Assembly (NCBI GenBank): GCA_002420235.1 | Contig: DIHQ01000120.1 | Location: 1-14,316, forward strand | Direction of reading: 5' to 3' | DNA: 14,316 nucleotides | DNA from: Flavobacteriales bacterium UBA5692 | Lineage (GTDB): Bacteria > Bacteroidota > Bacteroidia > Flavobacteriales_D > Sanyastnellaceae | Shown here: positions 1-7,839 of the stretch, in pieces | How the letters are laid out: every line of letters starts with the position of its first letter | How positions within the stretch are numbered: position 1 is the stretch's first letter | Program-made: the position numbers and the translations under genes | Notes under the pieces: generated by a model | Database searches by the model: none | The model's input: the letters and a program-made list of their open reading frames with translations, nothing else | Told to the model about the DNA's origin: nothing

Positions 1-2338
1 CACCGTAATTTGCTCCACTCCAGTAGTGATCGGCCGGGAAACGAGCACCTGCATGGCGTCGGAAATTAACTTGATACGCATCTGGAACGGCGAATACCCG
101 CAAACTTTCCTCCATCAGTCCATTGCCTTCCGATGCGAGTGAACGCAAAGGCGCGAGGTCATCAATTACATATGCCGCTCGTCCAAACGTCCCCAAAATC
201 AGATCCCCATCCCGCGGATGAATGACCATATCGCGCACCGGAACCGACGGCACGTCGTGTGCCCATCGCTTCCAATTCGCTCCCCGGTCGAAGCTGACGA
301 AAAGTCCTTCCTCTGTTCCTAAAAAAAGTAAGGAAGGCACTTCTGGATCTTGTACGACGCTGAGCACGTGTCCCGTCACCTCCCCACCATCCAGTACCAA
401 ACGCACCCACGAAGAACCGCCATCCATGGTGCGATATAGGTATGGCCGCCAGTCATTACGGCGGTAATCGTTAACCACAACGTACACTTCATCAGCATCG
501 TGCGGACTCACGTGAATCTGGGGAACCCACGCCCCTTGTGGGAACCGTTTGATGCTCTCCGCATGGTCCGTCCACGTCGCTCCCCCGTCGTTGGTATGCT
601 GGATGCGTCCGTCGTCGGTTCCCACCCAGATTTCACCCTCGCGCAAGGGATTCGGCGAAATGCACAGGATGGTGCAGTGATTCTCTGCCTTCGTTGCATC
701 GATGGTTAAACCGCCGGACTCCGCCTGATTTAGCTTTTCCGCATCGTTGGTAGTCAGATCCGGGCTCCGAAGGGCCCAGGTGTTCCCTCGGTCATTGCTA
801 TGGTGAACGAATTGAGATCCGAAGTAAATGCCATTGATATCGAACGGATCAGCGGCAATAGCTGCATTCCAAGCGAAACGCAGGGCCGTAGTGTCATGAG
901 GTACCGGTTGAATTGATGTGCCGTCACCGTTACGCAAATCAATACGCGAGAGACCACCGCCTTGGTACATGGCGTACGCCGTGTTCAAGTCTTTTGGTGC
1001 AGGCAACACGTCGAACCCGTCCCCGAATAAGATTTCCTGCCAGTCCTCATTTCGAATGCCCCCAACGTGCCACACCTCACTGGGCCCAACCCACGAACCG
1101 TTGTCCTGCATCCCCCCGTAAATGCGATAAGGAATGGCATTATCAACGCTGATGTGGTAAAATTGCCCGAGCGGCAGATTATTGACAAACGTCCACGTCA
1201 CACCGCCGTCACGGCTGATATTCAATCCGCCGTCGTTGCCATCGATTAGGAAATTCGGGTCATCGGGATGGATGTAAAACGCATGGTGATCCGGGTGCAC
1301 CCCGCTATATGGAAGGATGGTTCGAAAAGTCTTCCCGCCGTCCTCGCTGAGGTCCACCATGGAATACAGGTTGAAAATCCGCTTTTCATCCGAAGGATCG
1401 GCGTAAATGTCGGCGTAGTAAAACGGCCGATTCCCTACCTGTTTTCCTTGAATGATCGACCAATTTAGGCCGCCGTCGGTTGAATGATATAGACCCGTTT
1501 CACTCGATTCAATTAACGCATACACCACATCGGGGTTAGCCGCGCTGATGGTCAAGCCGATGCGGCCTAGCTCACCTGAAGGAAGCCCTTCCTCTTCGGT
1601 GAGTTGTTTCCAGTTGTCGCCGCCGTCGTGGGTAATATACAAGCCACTGCCTTCTCCACCGCTTGTGAAGAACCAAGGTTCACGGCGGTGCGACCACAGG
1701 GCCGCGATGAGTTTGTCGGGGTTGGAAGGGTCGATGATCATATCGGCCACCCCTGTGCGCTCATCGATGTAGAGTTGATGCGTCCAGGTTTTGCCGCCGT
1801 CGGTGGTTTTGTAAATTCCGCGGTCTGGGCTGTCGCCCCAAGCCGTCCCGATGGCGCCGACCCATATGGTCAGATGGTCGGTCGGGTGAACGATAATGCG
1901 GTGGATGTTGCGGGTGCCTTCGAGGCCCATAAATTCCCAGGTGGCACCGCCGTTAATACTGCGGTACACCCCACGGCCGCTGGAATGCGAATTGCGCGGA
2001 TTACCTTCGCCAGTCCCGACCCAAATCACATCGGGGTTAGAAGGCGCGATGGCCAATGCCCCGATGCTTTGAGTCGACTCATCGTCGAAGAGCGGTTCCC
2101 ATTCTACACCGGCTGTAACTGACCGCCAAAGGCCCCCGCTTGCCGTTCCGATGTAGATGACCTCCGGCCGGTCCCGCTGGACATCAATGGTGGTAACGCG
2201 CCCGCTCATGGCACCAGGTCCAATGTGGCGAACGTTCATGCCTTCGATGATGGCGTCGACGTCCTGAGCACGGCTCGGAACGAGTCCCACTGCTAGAAGG
2301 AAGAGCACACTCAAAGTTTTGAATTCCACGGTTTGCAT
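1..2338 (-). CDS. Secreted sortilin/VPS10-type BNR-repeat (beta-propeller) protein, 3' end missing
   Basis: This minus-strand frame stays open from the ATG at 2338 to the left edge, giving the first 779 residues; the C-terminus lies outside the window. It opens with a hydrophobic signal peptide ending near S-R-A/Q (about residue 24), then I-G-P-G-x-M-S-G-R-V, typical of the Bacteroidota VPS10/BNR family. Asp-box turns (DGG-x-x-W) recur, for example THDGGDNW at residues 236-243 and TDGGKTW at 179-185, with more such as NDGGATW and MDGGSSW further on. This predicts a multi-bladed propeller exported to the periplasm or cell surface. Such proteins are often labelled glycosyl hydrolase, but I see no catalytic motif supporting a specific enzyme activity. 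Family members are commonly around 1000 residues, so roughly the last quarter is probably missing. Its start overlaps the stop of the upstream lipoprotein gene by one base (TGATG), implying translational coupling. The substrate is unknown. Confidence 0.9.
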   Translation of the reverse strand, partial: MQTVEFKTLSVLFLLAVGLVPSRAQDVDAIIEGMNVRHIGPGAMSGRVTTIDVQRDRPEVIYIGTASGGLWRSVTAGVEWEPLFDDESTQSIGALAIAPSNPDVIWVGTGEGNPRNSHSSGRGVYRSINGGATWEFMGLEGTRNIHRIIVHPTDHLTIWVGAIGTAWGDSPDRGIYKTTDGGKTWTHQLYIDERTGVADMIIDPSNPDKLIAALWSHRREPWFFTSGGEGSGLYITHDGGDNWKQLTEEEGLPSGELGRIGLTISAANPDVVYALIESSETGLYHSTDGGLNWSIIQGKQVGNRPFYYADIYADPSDEKRIFNLYSMVDLSEDGGKTFRTILPYSGVHPDHHAFYIHPDDPNFLIDGNDGGLNISRDGGVTWTFVNNLPLGQFYHISVDNAIPYRIYGGMQDNGSWVGPSEVWHVGGIRNEDWQEILFGDGFDVLPAPKDLNTAYAMYQGGGLSRIDLRNGDGTSIQPVPHDTTALRFAWNAAIAADPFDINGIYFGSQFVHHSNDRGNTWALRSPDLTTNDAEKLNQAESGGLTIDATKAENHCTILCISPNPLREGEIWVGTDDGRIQHTNDGGATWTDHAESIKRFPQGAWVPQIHVSPHDADEVYVVVNDYRRNDWRPYLYRTMDGGSSWVRLVLDGGEVTGHVLSVVQDPEVPSLLFLGTEEGLFVSFDRGANWKRWAHDVPSVPVRDMVIHPRDGDLILGTFGRAAYVIDDLAPLRSLASEGNGLMEESLRVFAVPDAYQVNFRRHAGARFPADHYWSGANYG

Positions 2339-2790
2339 CACAATTGAATTTTAATGTTCTGTTTTGAATCTACAGGGATGACCACAGCAATACCCAGTGC
2401 ACTTCCCTTCACTTCTCCTTTAACGCTAACCTCGACTTCCTCGCCTGCAATAAACCGAATGAGGTTAGCCTCCAATACAGACAACAACGCCACCGTTTCC
2501 GTTTGTACAGAAAGCCGCAGCAGTTGGTTCGGCCCCTTAGATATGGATTGGCTATACGGCAATTCAACCTGCCCAACCCGTGTCCCGCTGATGGCCAAAT
2601 CGAGATCAACCGATTCAGCGGTGATGGCCACGGGATTAGAGTTGTTGATCACGAGGGCCAATTCACCACCGATACCTCCGCGGCCGATTGAGAGCTCCCC
2701 CAACCCATCCACGCGCACAACTTCAATAGGTTTCAATGTTGTGCAACCCGCGAAGGCCAGCAAACTGAGCCAGAGAAGAAGGGCCCTCAT
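2338..2790 (-). CDS. LEA14-like (LEA_2/WHy domain) lipoprotein
   Basis: This is a 150-residue predicted lipoprotein. The N-terminus MRALLLWLSLLAFAGC is a short type II signal with a lipobox-like F-A-G-C and lipidated Cys16. The mature part is a single beta-rich domain carrying the LEA14/WHy-type pattern: A-L-V-I-N-N-S-N-P, then a stretch about the native versus derived value of a side group (D-L-D-L-A-I-S-G-T-R-V-G) and a second strand pair. Small proteins of this family are common in Bacteroidota. The plant relatives are linked to desiccation and stress, but the bacterial role is not established. The start codon overlaps the stop of the M20 dipeptidase gene by four bases (ATGA), and the stop overlaps the next start by one base, so it sits in the middle of a coupled three-gene operon. 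It probably acts at the outer or inner membrane on the periplasmic side. Confidence 0.82.
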   Translation of the reverse strand: MRALLLWLSLLAFAGCTTLKPIEVVRVDGLGELSIGRGGIGGELALVINNSNPVAITAESVDLDLAISGTRVGQVELPYSQSISKGPNQLLRLSVQTETVALLSVLEANLIRFIAGEEVEVSVKGEVKGSALGIAVVIPVDSKQNIKIQL

Positions 2791-4181
2791 CCCTCTGCGC
2801 TTAACCGCGCGAAATGCTCGTGGAACAACGGAATGGTTTCAATGCCTTTGAAATAGTTAAACACACCGTAATGCTCGTTGGGGGAATGGATGGCATCACT
2901 GTCTAGGCCAAAGCCCATCAGAACCGTTTTGAGTCCCAAAATGCGTTCAAAACTGGAAACAATGGGTATGGAACCTCCTCCACGGAAGGGTACTGGCTTG
3001 CGGCCAAAAGTCGCTTCCATGGCTGCTGAAGCCGCTTTATACGCAGCTGAATCCGTAGGGGTGACTGCAGCTTCACCTCCATGCATTGGTGTGACCTTGA
3101 CTTTAACCGATGGAGGTGCTATTTTCTCGAAGTGCCTTGTAAATAAAGACGTAATCTTTTCAGAGTCTTGGTTGGGAACCAAGCGCATAGAAATTTTCGC
3201 TGTGGCTTTACTAGCGATGACAGTCTTCGCACCGTCGCCGGTGTAACCACCCCACATACCGTTTACATCTAGCGTGGGTCGGATGCTCATGCGCTCAGGA
3301 GGGGTGTACCCTTCCTCCCCTTCAACGGCGCCAATATCAATGCTCTTCTTGTAATCTTCCTCGCTAAAAGGCGCCTCGGCCATAGCATCCCTGTCCTCGC
3401 GCGATAATTCCTCTACGTCGTCATAGAAGCCATCAACAGTTATACGTTGGTCCTCGTCTTTCAATGATGCGATCATCTCGCAGAGAATATTGATGGGATT
3501 TGGGGCAGCTCCTCCATAAAGCCCAGAATGCAAGTCTCGGTTGGGGCCTGTAACCTCAACCTCGACGTAGCTTAGTCCACGCAAGCCTACAGTGATAGAA
3601 GGTACGTCATTTGCTATGATCCCCGTATCGCTAACGAGAACGATATCAGCGGCGATTTTTTCACGGTAAGTTTCAAGGAATGCATCCAGATGCTCTGATC
3701 CCACCTCCTCTTCACCTTCTATCATAAACTTGACATTGCAGTGCAACGAATCAGTCTGAACCATAGCCTCAAGTGCTTTCACATGCATGAAGAATTGACC
3801 CTTATCATCGCACGCACCACGGGCAAAGATCGCTCCTTTCGGATGGATCTCTGTCTTCTTTATAACAGGCTCGAAGGCCGGTGCATCCCACAGCTCTAAC
3901 GGATCCGCCGGTTGTACATCATAGTGACCGTAAACCAAAACGGTCGGTGCTTTGGAAGACACCATTTTCTCTCCGTACACCACCGGATACCCTTTTGTGG
4001 GGATGATTTCGATATTTTCACCTCCGGCCTCTTCGAGTTGTTTAGCCACGAGTTCGGCGCATTGCTGAACATCGCCGGCAAAAGCGGGATCGGCGGAAAC
4101 GGACGGAATTCGAAGTAAGTCGAACAATTCTTCGAGGAAACGGTCGCGGTTGGATTCGATGTAGGGCTGGCAGACAGACAT
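2787..4181 (-). CDS. M20 family metallo-dipeptidase
   Basis: This is a zinc-dependent M20 peptidase of the dipeptidase/carnosinase-like branch, expected to hydrolyse short peptides, probably in the cytoplasm because no signal peptide is visible. With the chosen start the protein has 464 residues. Visible motifs are GHYDVQP at 85-91 (His ligand and catalytic-site Asp), the bridging Asp in RGACDDKGQ at 121-129, the general-base glutamate region EGEEEVGS at 155-162, SDTG at 184-187, and the last metal-ligand His in HSPNEH at 432-437. The dimerisation (lid) domain begins near G-L-R-G-L-S-Y at about 199. The frame stays open upstream to 4253, but homologues begin close to 'YIE-N-RDRFLEEL', so the ATG at 4181 is preferred. 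It is the first gene of a coupled operon with the lipoprotein and the VPS10-type protein, and diverges from the proline dehydrogenase gene. Confidence 0.93.
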   Translation of the reverse strand: MSVCQPYIESNRDRFLEELFDLLRIPSVSADPAFAGDVQQCAELVAKQLEEAGGENIEIIPTKGYPVVYGEKMVSSKAPTVLVYGHYDVQPADPLELWDAPAFEPVIKKTEIHPKGAIFARGACDDKGQFFMHVKALEAMVQTDSLHCNVKFMIEGEEEVGSEHLDAFLETYREKIAADIVLVSDTGIIANDVPSITVGLRGLSYVEVEVTGPNRDLHSGLYGGAAPNPINILCEMIASLKDEDQRITVDGFYDDVEELSREDRDAMAEAPFSEEDYKKSIDIGAVEGEEGYTPPERMSIRPTLDVNGMWGGYTGDGAKTVIASKATAKISMRLVPNQDSEKITSLFTRHFEKIAPPSVKVKVTPMHGGEAAVTPTDSAAYKAASAAMEATFGRKPVPFRGGGSIPIVSSFERILGLKTVLMGFGLDSDAIHSPNEHYGVFNYFKGIETIPLFHEHFARLSAEG

Positions 4182-4208
4182 TGTCGTAAGTTTTGATACA
4201 ATCAAGCA

Positions 4209-4238
4209 CGAATTTAAGCCAACTCGGACTGTACTCAA
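4209..4238 (-). promoter_or_regulatory. Candidate Bacteroidota promoter for the M20 dipeptidase operon
   Basis: Read on the minus strand, TTG (4238-4236) is followed after 19 bases by TAAATTCG (4216-4209), close to the Bacteroidota -33/-7 pattern TTG-N~19-TAnnTTTG with one mismatch in the -7 box. Transcription would start around 4202-4205, leaving a leader of about 22 bases before the ATG at 4181. This fits the shorter start codon, because the alternative start at 4253 would lie upstream of this promoter. The call rests on pattern match only. Confidence 0.35.
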
Positions 4239-4287
4239 TAAGCACATGCCCAAGCGACTTGTGCTGCCGAATCGGTGACCAAGAGAC

Positions 4288-4295
4288 TATATTTG
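4288..4295 (+). promoter_or_regulatory. TAnnTTTG -7 element directly before the proline dehydrogenase start
   Basis: TATATTTG is an exact match to the Bacteroidota -7 consensus and ends six bases before the ATG at 4302. No TTG lies at the usual 19-21 base spacing; the nearest good one is at 4259-4261, 26 bases upstream. If it is used, the transcript would begin at or within a few bases of the start codon, so the mRNA would be nearly leaderless. Confidence 0.35.
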
Positions 4296-4301
4296 TAAGC
4301 G

Positions 4302-5492
4302 ATGTCTGACCTCCAGCAAACACCGAATTTTGAAGATACTCAACGCGCCTTCGCACACCTGAGTGAGCAAGAGCTGACGCGTGCAAAGTTCCTGTTTCAA
4401 GCCGTAGGTAACATCCGGTTGGTACGCATCGGTAAGGCGTTGGCACAATTGGCGCATTTCCTGCGCATTCCAGTGGGCTGGGCCATTCGCCCCACCGTCT
4501 ACAGCCACTTTTGCGGGGGTGAGGCCATTGCTGAATGCGAAGAGACGATCGCCACCTTGGCCGAAAATCAGATTCATACTATACTGGACTACAGTGCCGA
4601 AGGCAAGGAACAAGAATCGGATCTCGACGACACAAAACTGCGCATTAGCAAAGCCATAGATGCTACAGAAGACGACCAGCGTCATGGATTTTCTGTGTTC
4701 AAGGTGAGTGGCATCGCCTCTACCGCCTTGCTACAAAAAGTCGCCGAGGACCCGAAGCACTTAACCAATTTAGAATCCATGGCTTGGGACCGGGTTAAAG
4801 CACGCGCGGGTGACCTCTGTGAACGTGCCGCTTCCCTCGGAACACCCATTTTTATTGATGCCGAGGAAACGTGGTTGCAAAACGCAATTGATGCAATAGC
4901 CTTGGATCAAATGCGCAAACATAACACGCATCAAGCAGTGGTTTTCAATACTGTGCAATTCTACCGACACGACCGCTTGGGTTATTTGCAAAGTATGACG
5001 CGTCAGGCAGCTGGAGAAGGGTGGCACTTTGGGGTTAAACTCGTCCGAGGTGCGTACATGGAAAAAGAACGCAAACGCGCAGCAGAAAGAGGATACCCTT
5101 CACCAATTCAACCCGATAAAGCCGCTACAGACCGCGACTTCGATGCTGGTATCCGCTGGTGCTTGGAACACCTTGATTGCGTGGCGTTTTGTTCAGGGAG
5201 CCACAATGAGGCGAGCAACGCACTCTTGGCGCGGCACCTTCAGGAGGCAGGAATATCAGCTGACGACCCCCGAGTCTGGTCTGCCCAACTTTTGGGCATG
5301 AGCGACCACATTAGCTTTAACCTAGCAAAGTCAGGCTTGAATGTGGCAAAGTACGTCCCATTCGGACCCATTCGCGAAACCATACCCTACCTGATTCGGC
5401 GCGCTGAGGAAAATTCTTTTGTAGCTGGGCAGACCTCACGAGAGTTGGAGCTCATAAAACGCGAACTGCAGCGACGGAAGCAAACTGCCTGA
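4302..5492 (+). CDS. Monofunctional proline dehydrogenase (FAD-dependent)
   Basis: This 396-residue enzyme oxidises L-proline to delta-1-pyrroline-5-carboxylate, passing electrons through FAD to the respiratory quinone pool, usually at the inner face of the membrane. The PRODH barrel is seen in LDYSAEGKE (95-103), KLVRGAYMEKER (246-257), SGSHNE (298-303), QLLGMSD (329-335) and the C-terminal YVPFGPIRETIPYLIRRAEEN region (351-371). The arginines of that last segment bind the proline carboxylate in characterised homologues. There is no P5C dehydrogenase domain, so it is the stand-alone form usual in Bacteroidota rather than bifunctional PutA. The start at 4302 fits family N-termini (F-E-D-T-Q-x-A-F). 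It is a single-gene unit, divergent from the dipeptidase and convergent with the next gene 43 bases away. Together with the M20 peptidase it suggests peptide and amino-acid catabolism. Confidence 0.95.
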   Translation: MSDLQQTPNFEDTQRAFAHLSEQELTRAKFLFQAVGNIRLVRIGKALAQLAHFLRIPVGWAIRPTVYSHFCGGEAIAECEETIATLAENQIHTILDYSAEGKEQESDLDDTKLRISKAIDATEDDQRHGFSVFKVSGIASTALLQKVAEDPKHLTNLESMAWDRVKARAGDLCERAASLGTPIFIDAEETWLQNAIDAIALDQMRKHNTHQAVVFNTVQFYRHDRLGYLQSMTRQAAGEGWHFGVKLVRGAYMEKERKRAAERGYPSPIQPDKAATDRDFDAGIRWCLEHLDCVAFCSGSHNEASNALLARHLQEAGISADDPRVWSAQLLGMSDHISFNLAKSGLNVAKYVPFGPIRETIPYLIRRAEENSFVAGQTSRELELIKRELQRRKQTA

Positions 5493-5535
5493 AGCATAGA
5501 ATGTTCGAGCTGGCGAGCACAAGGCAGGCTTGGTG

Positions 5536-5943
5536 TTATTCACCTGTATCGCAATGACAATTGTTAGATTCACGCACCACAGCCCTTCCCACGGATGTAC
5601 TTACTTCAGAAAAGCAGACTGTCAATGACTCAAATGGGCATTCCTCCTGCATCTTAAACTGGTAACACGGCCGCTCTTCTCTCGCAGAGCTCTCCGACCA
5701 AATGATGTCAGCGGCAAGCAGCCATTGCATCACCTGGTCACCATCCGCACGGGTAGGACCCTCACAGTCCAAAAGGCATTGTAGTCCCATTTCGGGTTGA
5801 ATACCCTCCATCTGAAGGCGAGCTTTGATGCGTTTGCCAGGCAACCAATCATTGCAACTGCGACCGCTGAAAAAGAGTGCGCTCAAGCTGACACCTATAA
5901 TAACACCGATGCCGTAGCGCAAAAATCGTTGACGAATATTCAC
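5536..5943 (-). CDS. Small membrane-anchored Cys-rich protein, DUF4258-like
   Basis: This is a 135-residue protein with a basic N-terminus (MNIRQRFLRYG), one hydrophobic segment at about 10-26, and a presumably extracytoplasmic domain. That domain has eight cysteines at residues 30, 56, 60, 93, 102, 110, 129 and 131. The arrangement C-x3-C, then an acidic helix, a 'DIIWSESSAREERPCYQF' strand and a terminal C-x-C resembles, from memory, Bacteroidota proteins annotated DUF4258; this was not checked by search. The even cysteine count suggests disulfides or metal binding. The only start available is GTG at 5943, because an in-frame stop lies just upstream at 5947-5949. The function is unknown. 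It stands alone on the minus strand, convergent with proline dehydrogenase and divergent from the ABC transporter operon. Confidence 0.75.
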   Translation of the reverse strand: MNIRQRFLRYGIGVIIGVSLSALFFSGRSCNDWLPGKRIKARLQMEGIQPEMGLQCLLDCEGPTRADGDQVMQWLLAADIIWSESSAREERPCYQFKMQEECPFESLTVCFSEVSTSVGRAVVRESNNCHCDTGE

Positions 5944-5947
5944 GAAT

Positions 5948-5955
5948 CAAAAGTA
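5948..5955 (-). promoter_or_regulatory. TAnnTTTG -7 element before the GTG start of the DUF4258-like gene
   Basis: On the minus strand this reads TACTTTTG, an exact match to the Bacteroidota -7 consensus, and ends five bases before the GTG start at 5943. No TTG at the standard upstream spacing is visible. As with the element at 4288-4295, use of this box would give a leaderless or nearly leaderless mRNA. Confidence 0.3.
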
Positions 5956-6001
5956 AGGCACACAGAAACGGAGACTGCTTGCGTTGTAATTTTAGGGTTC
6001 A

Positions 6002-6652
6002 ATGATCCGTACGACCAACCTCACTTTCCGTTACCAGAAAGACAGCCCATTGCTGACCTTTCCTGATTTGGAATGCCCCGCAAAGGATCAGATGCTTTTG
6101 TTGGGTGAATCTGGATGCGGAAAGACCACTCTTTTGCATCTGCTCTGCGGCATGCTCCAGCCCACTCAAGGCAGTGTGCACGTCAGGGGTCTTTCGTTGG
6201 GCGAAATGACCGAAGCCGATCGCGACACTTTTCGCGGCCGGAACGTGGGTATTGTCTTTCAAAATTCACATTTCCTCCAAAGCCTGACGGTATTGGAAAA
6301 CATTGCTATGCCCGCCTTTTTGCAAGGAGTGTCATTCGACAAACGCGAAGGCTTCTACCTCTTGGAGCAATTAGGCATAGCACACAAAGCCCATGACCGA
6401 CCCCGCGACTTGAGTATCGGTGAACAGCAAAGAGCTGGGATTGCGCGTGCACTAATCCACCGACCTGCTCTTGTGTTGGCAGATGAACCCACCAGCGCGC
6501 TCGACGACAGCAGCACAGAAGCTGTATTGGCTCTTTTGGAGAGACAAGCAGAAGCGGCTGACGCCACCCTAGTCATCGTGACCCATGACCAACGGCTCAA
6601 AAATCGCTATAAAAATCGTTTTGTGTTAACCAACCAAGCCCAGTCGAAATGA
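6002..6652 (+). CDS. ABC transporter ATP-binding protein (LolD/MacB-type)
   Basis: This 216-residue cytoplasmic ATPase subunit works with the FtsX-type permease encoded next to it. All ABC motifs are in place: Walker A GESGCGKT (35-42), Q-loop FQN (86-88), signature LSIGEQQR (137-144), Walker B LVLADE (157-162), D-loop SALDD (165-169) and switch His in VTHD (193-196). The length and the early F-R-Y-Q match the LolD/MacB/FtsE group, whose members drive mechanotransmission or lipoprotein release rather than classical import. The signature has Ile and Glu where the canonical motif is LSGGQ; similar variation occurs in this group and does not imply inactivity. The stop overlaps the start of the permease gene by four bases (ATGA). 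The substrate is not evident from the ATPase alone. Confidence 0.93.
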   Translation: MIRTTNLTFRYQKDSPLLTFPDLECPAKDQMLLLGESGCGKTTLLHLLCGMLQPTQGSVHVRGLSLGEMTEADRDTFRGRNVGIVFQNSHFLQSLTVLENIAMPAFLQGVSFDKREGFYLLEQLGIAHKAHDRPRDLSIGEQQRAGIARALIHRPALVLADEPTSALDDSSTEAVLALLERQAEAADATLVIVTHDQRLKNRYKNRFVLTNQAQSK

Positions 6653-7839
6653 AATTAAGTTGGCTTTTCATCGCTTGGCGCAACCTTGGGTTAAAGAAAC
6701 TACAAACGGCTCTGAGTCTAGTACTCCTCGCCTTTGGCGTAGGGCTGGTCAGCTTACTCATGCTATCAGAAAAGCAACTGAGCGACACCTTTAAGCGCAA
6801 TATCGAGGACATCGATTTGGTGCTAGGAGCTAAAGGTAGTCCGCTACAATTGATCTTGGCCAATGTTTACCACGTCGATGCGCCGACCGGCAACATTCGA
6901 CTCGTCGATGCGGAAAAGGTCATGCGCCATCCATACATCGCCGAGGGTATACCCCTCGCATACGGTGATAATTACCGCGGATATCGCATCGTAGGCAGTA
7001 CAGAGGCGTACGCAAAGCATTACGGGGCTACCTTGGCTGAAGGCAGAGAATTCAGAAATAGTTTTGAAATCGTCTTGGGAGCCAAAGTGTCGGACGCAAC
7101 AGGCCTGCAAATAGGAGACGAGTTTTTCAGTGCGCACGGATTGCAGGATGAAACGGACGTACATGCGGAGAAGAGCTTTAGGGTTGTGGGGCGATTAGAG
7201 CACAGTGGCACAGTGCTAGATCAATTGCTACTCTGCACCATTTCCACAATATGGGAAGTGCATGAAGAATACCAGGAAACGGTGACTCCTGAAGACAGAG
7301 AAATCACAGCCGTTTTACTCAAAAAACGCAATCCACTTGCGGTCTTGACTATCCCCAACGCCATCCGTGAGACAAATATGCAGGTGGCCTTACCCTCTAT
7401 CGAGATTAACCGCTTGACCCAAAATTTCGGTATAGGTATGGGCACGTTGAGAGCTATTGCCTTACTCATTATGCTCATCAGCTTTGGAAGTATTTTCATT
7501 TCAGTTTACGACAACCTCTTAGCCCGTCGATACGAGTTGGCTTTGATGCGAACCATGGGTGGCCAACGCAGCGGTCTCTTCGTACTGCTTTTACTCGAAG
7601 GCGGCTTGCTGAGTGCAGGCGGATCCCTGCTAGGGTTAATCTTCAGCCGCATGGGTTTGATGACACTCGCACAATTGGTAGAGGACAAGTTCCGCTACGA
7701 TTGGAGCAACATCAGCTTAATGCAAGAAGAATTGATCCTCGTTGTAATGGCTATCTTTATCGGGTTGGTTGCCGCGGCCATCCCCGGGATTTCCGCTGTT
7801 AAAATTGACACTTCACGTACGTTATCTCAATCCCAATGA
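6649..7839 (+). CDS. FtsX/MacB-type ABC transporter permease
   Basis: This 396-residue inner-membrane protein has the four-helix FtsX/MacB arrangement: TM1 at about 18-40, a large periplasmic domain at about 41-265, then TM2 at 267-288, TM3 at 308-333 and TM4 at 362-385. RYELALMRTMGG (294-305) is the usual FtsX-family cytoplasmic loop after TM2. The segment D-L-V-L-G-A-K-G-S-P-L-Q-L-I-L followed by Y-H-V-D-A-P-T-G-N-I (57-83) is a subfamily hallmark that I associate with permeases sited next to DUF3299 proteins, and that is the arrangement here. Genes on both sides overlap by four bases, so the ATPase, permease and DUF3299-like protein are almost certainly co-translated and functionally linked. 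Without a hydrolysable-substrate clue the cargo stays open; lipoprotein/lipid handling and metal-related transport are both possible. Confidence 0.92.
   Translation: MKLSWLFIAWRNLGLKKLQTALSLVLLAFGVGLVSLLMLSEKQLSDTFKRNIEDIDLVLGAKGSPLQLILANVYHVDAPTGNIRLVDAEKVMRHPYIAEGIPLAYGDNYRGYRIVGSTEAYAKHYGATLAEGREFRNSFEIVLGAKVSDATGLQIGDEFFSAHGLQDETDVHAEKSFRVVGRLEHSGTVLDQLLLCTISTIWEVHEEYQETVTPEDREITAVLLKKRNPLAVLTIPNAIRETNMQVALPSIEINRLTQNFGIGMGTLRAIALLIMLISFGSIFISVYDNLLARRYELALMRTMGGQRSGLFVLLLLEGGLLSAGGSLLGLIFSRMGLMTLAQLVEDKFRYDWSNISLMQEELILVVMAIFIGLVAAAIPGISAVKIDTSRTLSQSQ

Noticed and set aside
1604..2122. Plus-strand open frame of 172 codons opposite the VPS10-type gene
   Set aside because: It is antisense to a clear signal-peptide, Asp-box protein and has no recognisable motif; the repeat-rich, GC-rich third positions of the real gene keep the opposite frame open.
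2354..2851. Plus-strand open frame of 165 codons spanning the lipoprotein gene
   Set aside because: Composition is rich in Ser/Thr/Pro without domain structure, and it crosses the junction of two coupled minus-strand genes; it is a shadow.
4182..4253. 24-residue N-terminal extension of the M20 dipeptidase
   Set aside because: The frame is open, but the extra residues do not look like a signal peptide or the family N-terminus, and a better promoter-like sequence lies downstream of that start.
4287..4685. Minus-strand open frame of 132 codons over the start of proline dehydrogenase
   Set aside because: It overlaps the well-supported PRODH N-terminus and the divergent promoter region, and no protein family is recognisable.
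5493..5535. Possible terminator hairpin between the convergent proline dehydrogenase and DUF4258-like genes
   Set aside because: Only a short imperfect stem (CACAAG/CTTGGTG with a bulge) is present, with no T-run, so the support is too weak to list.
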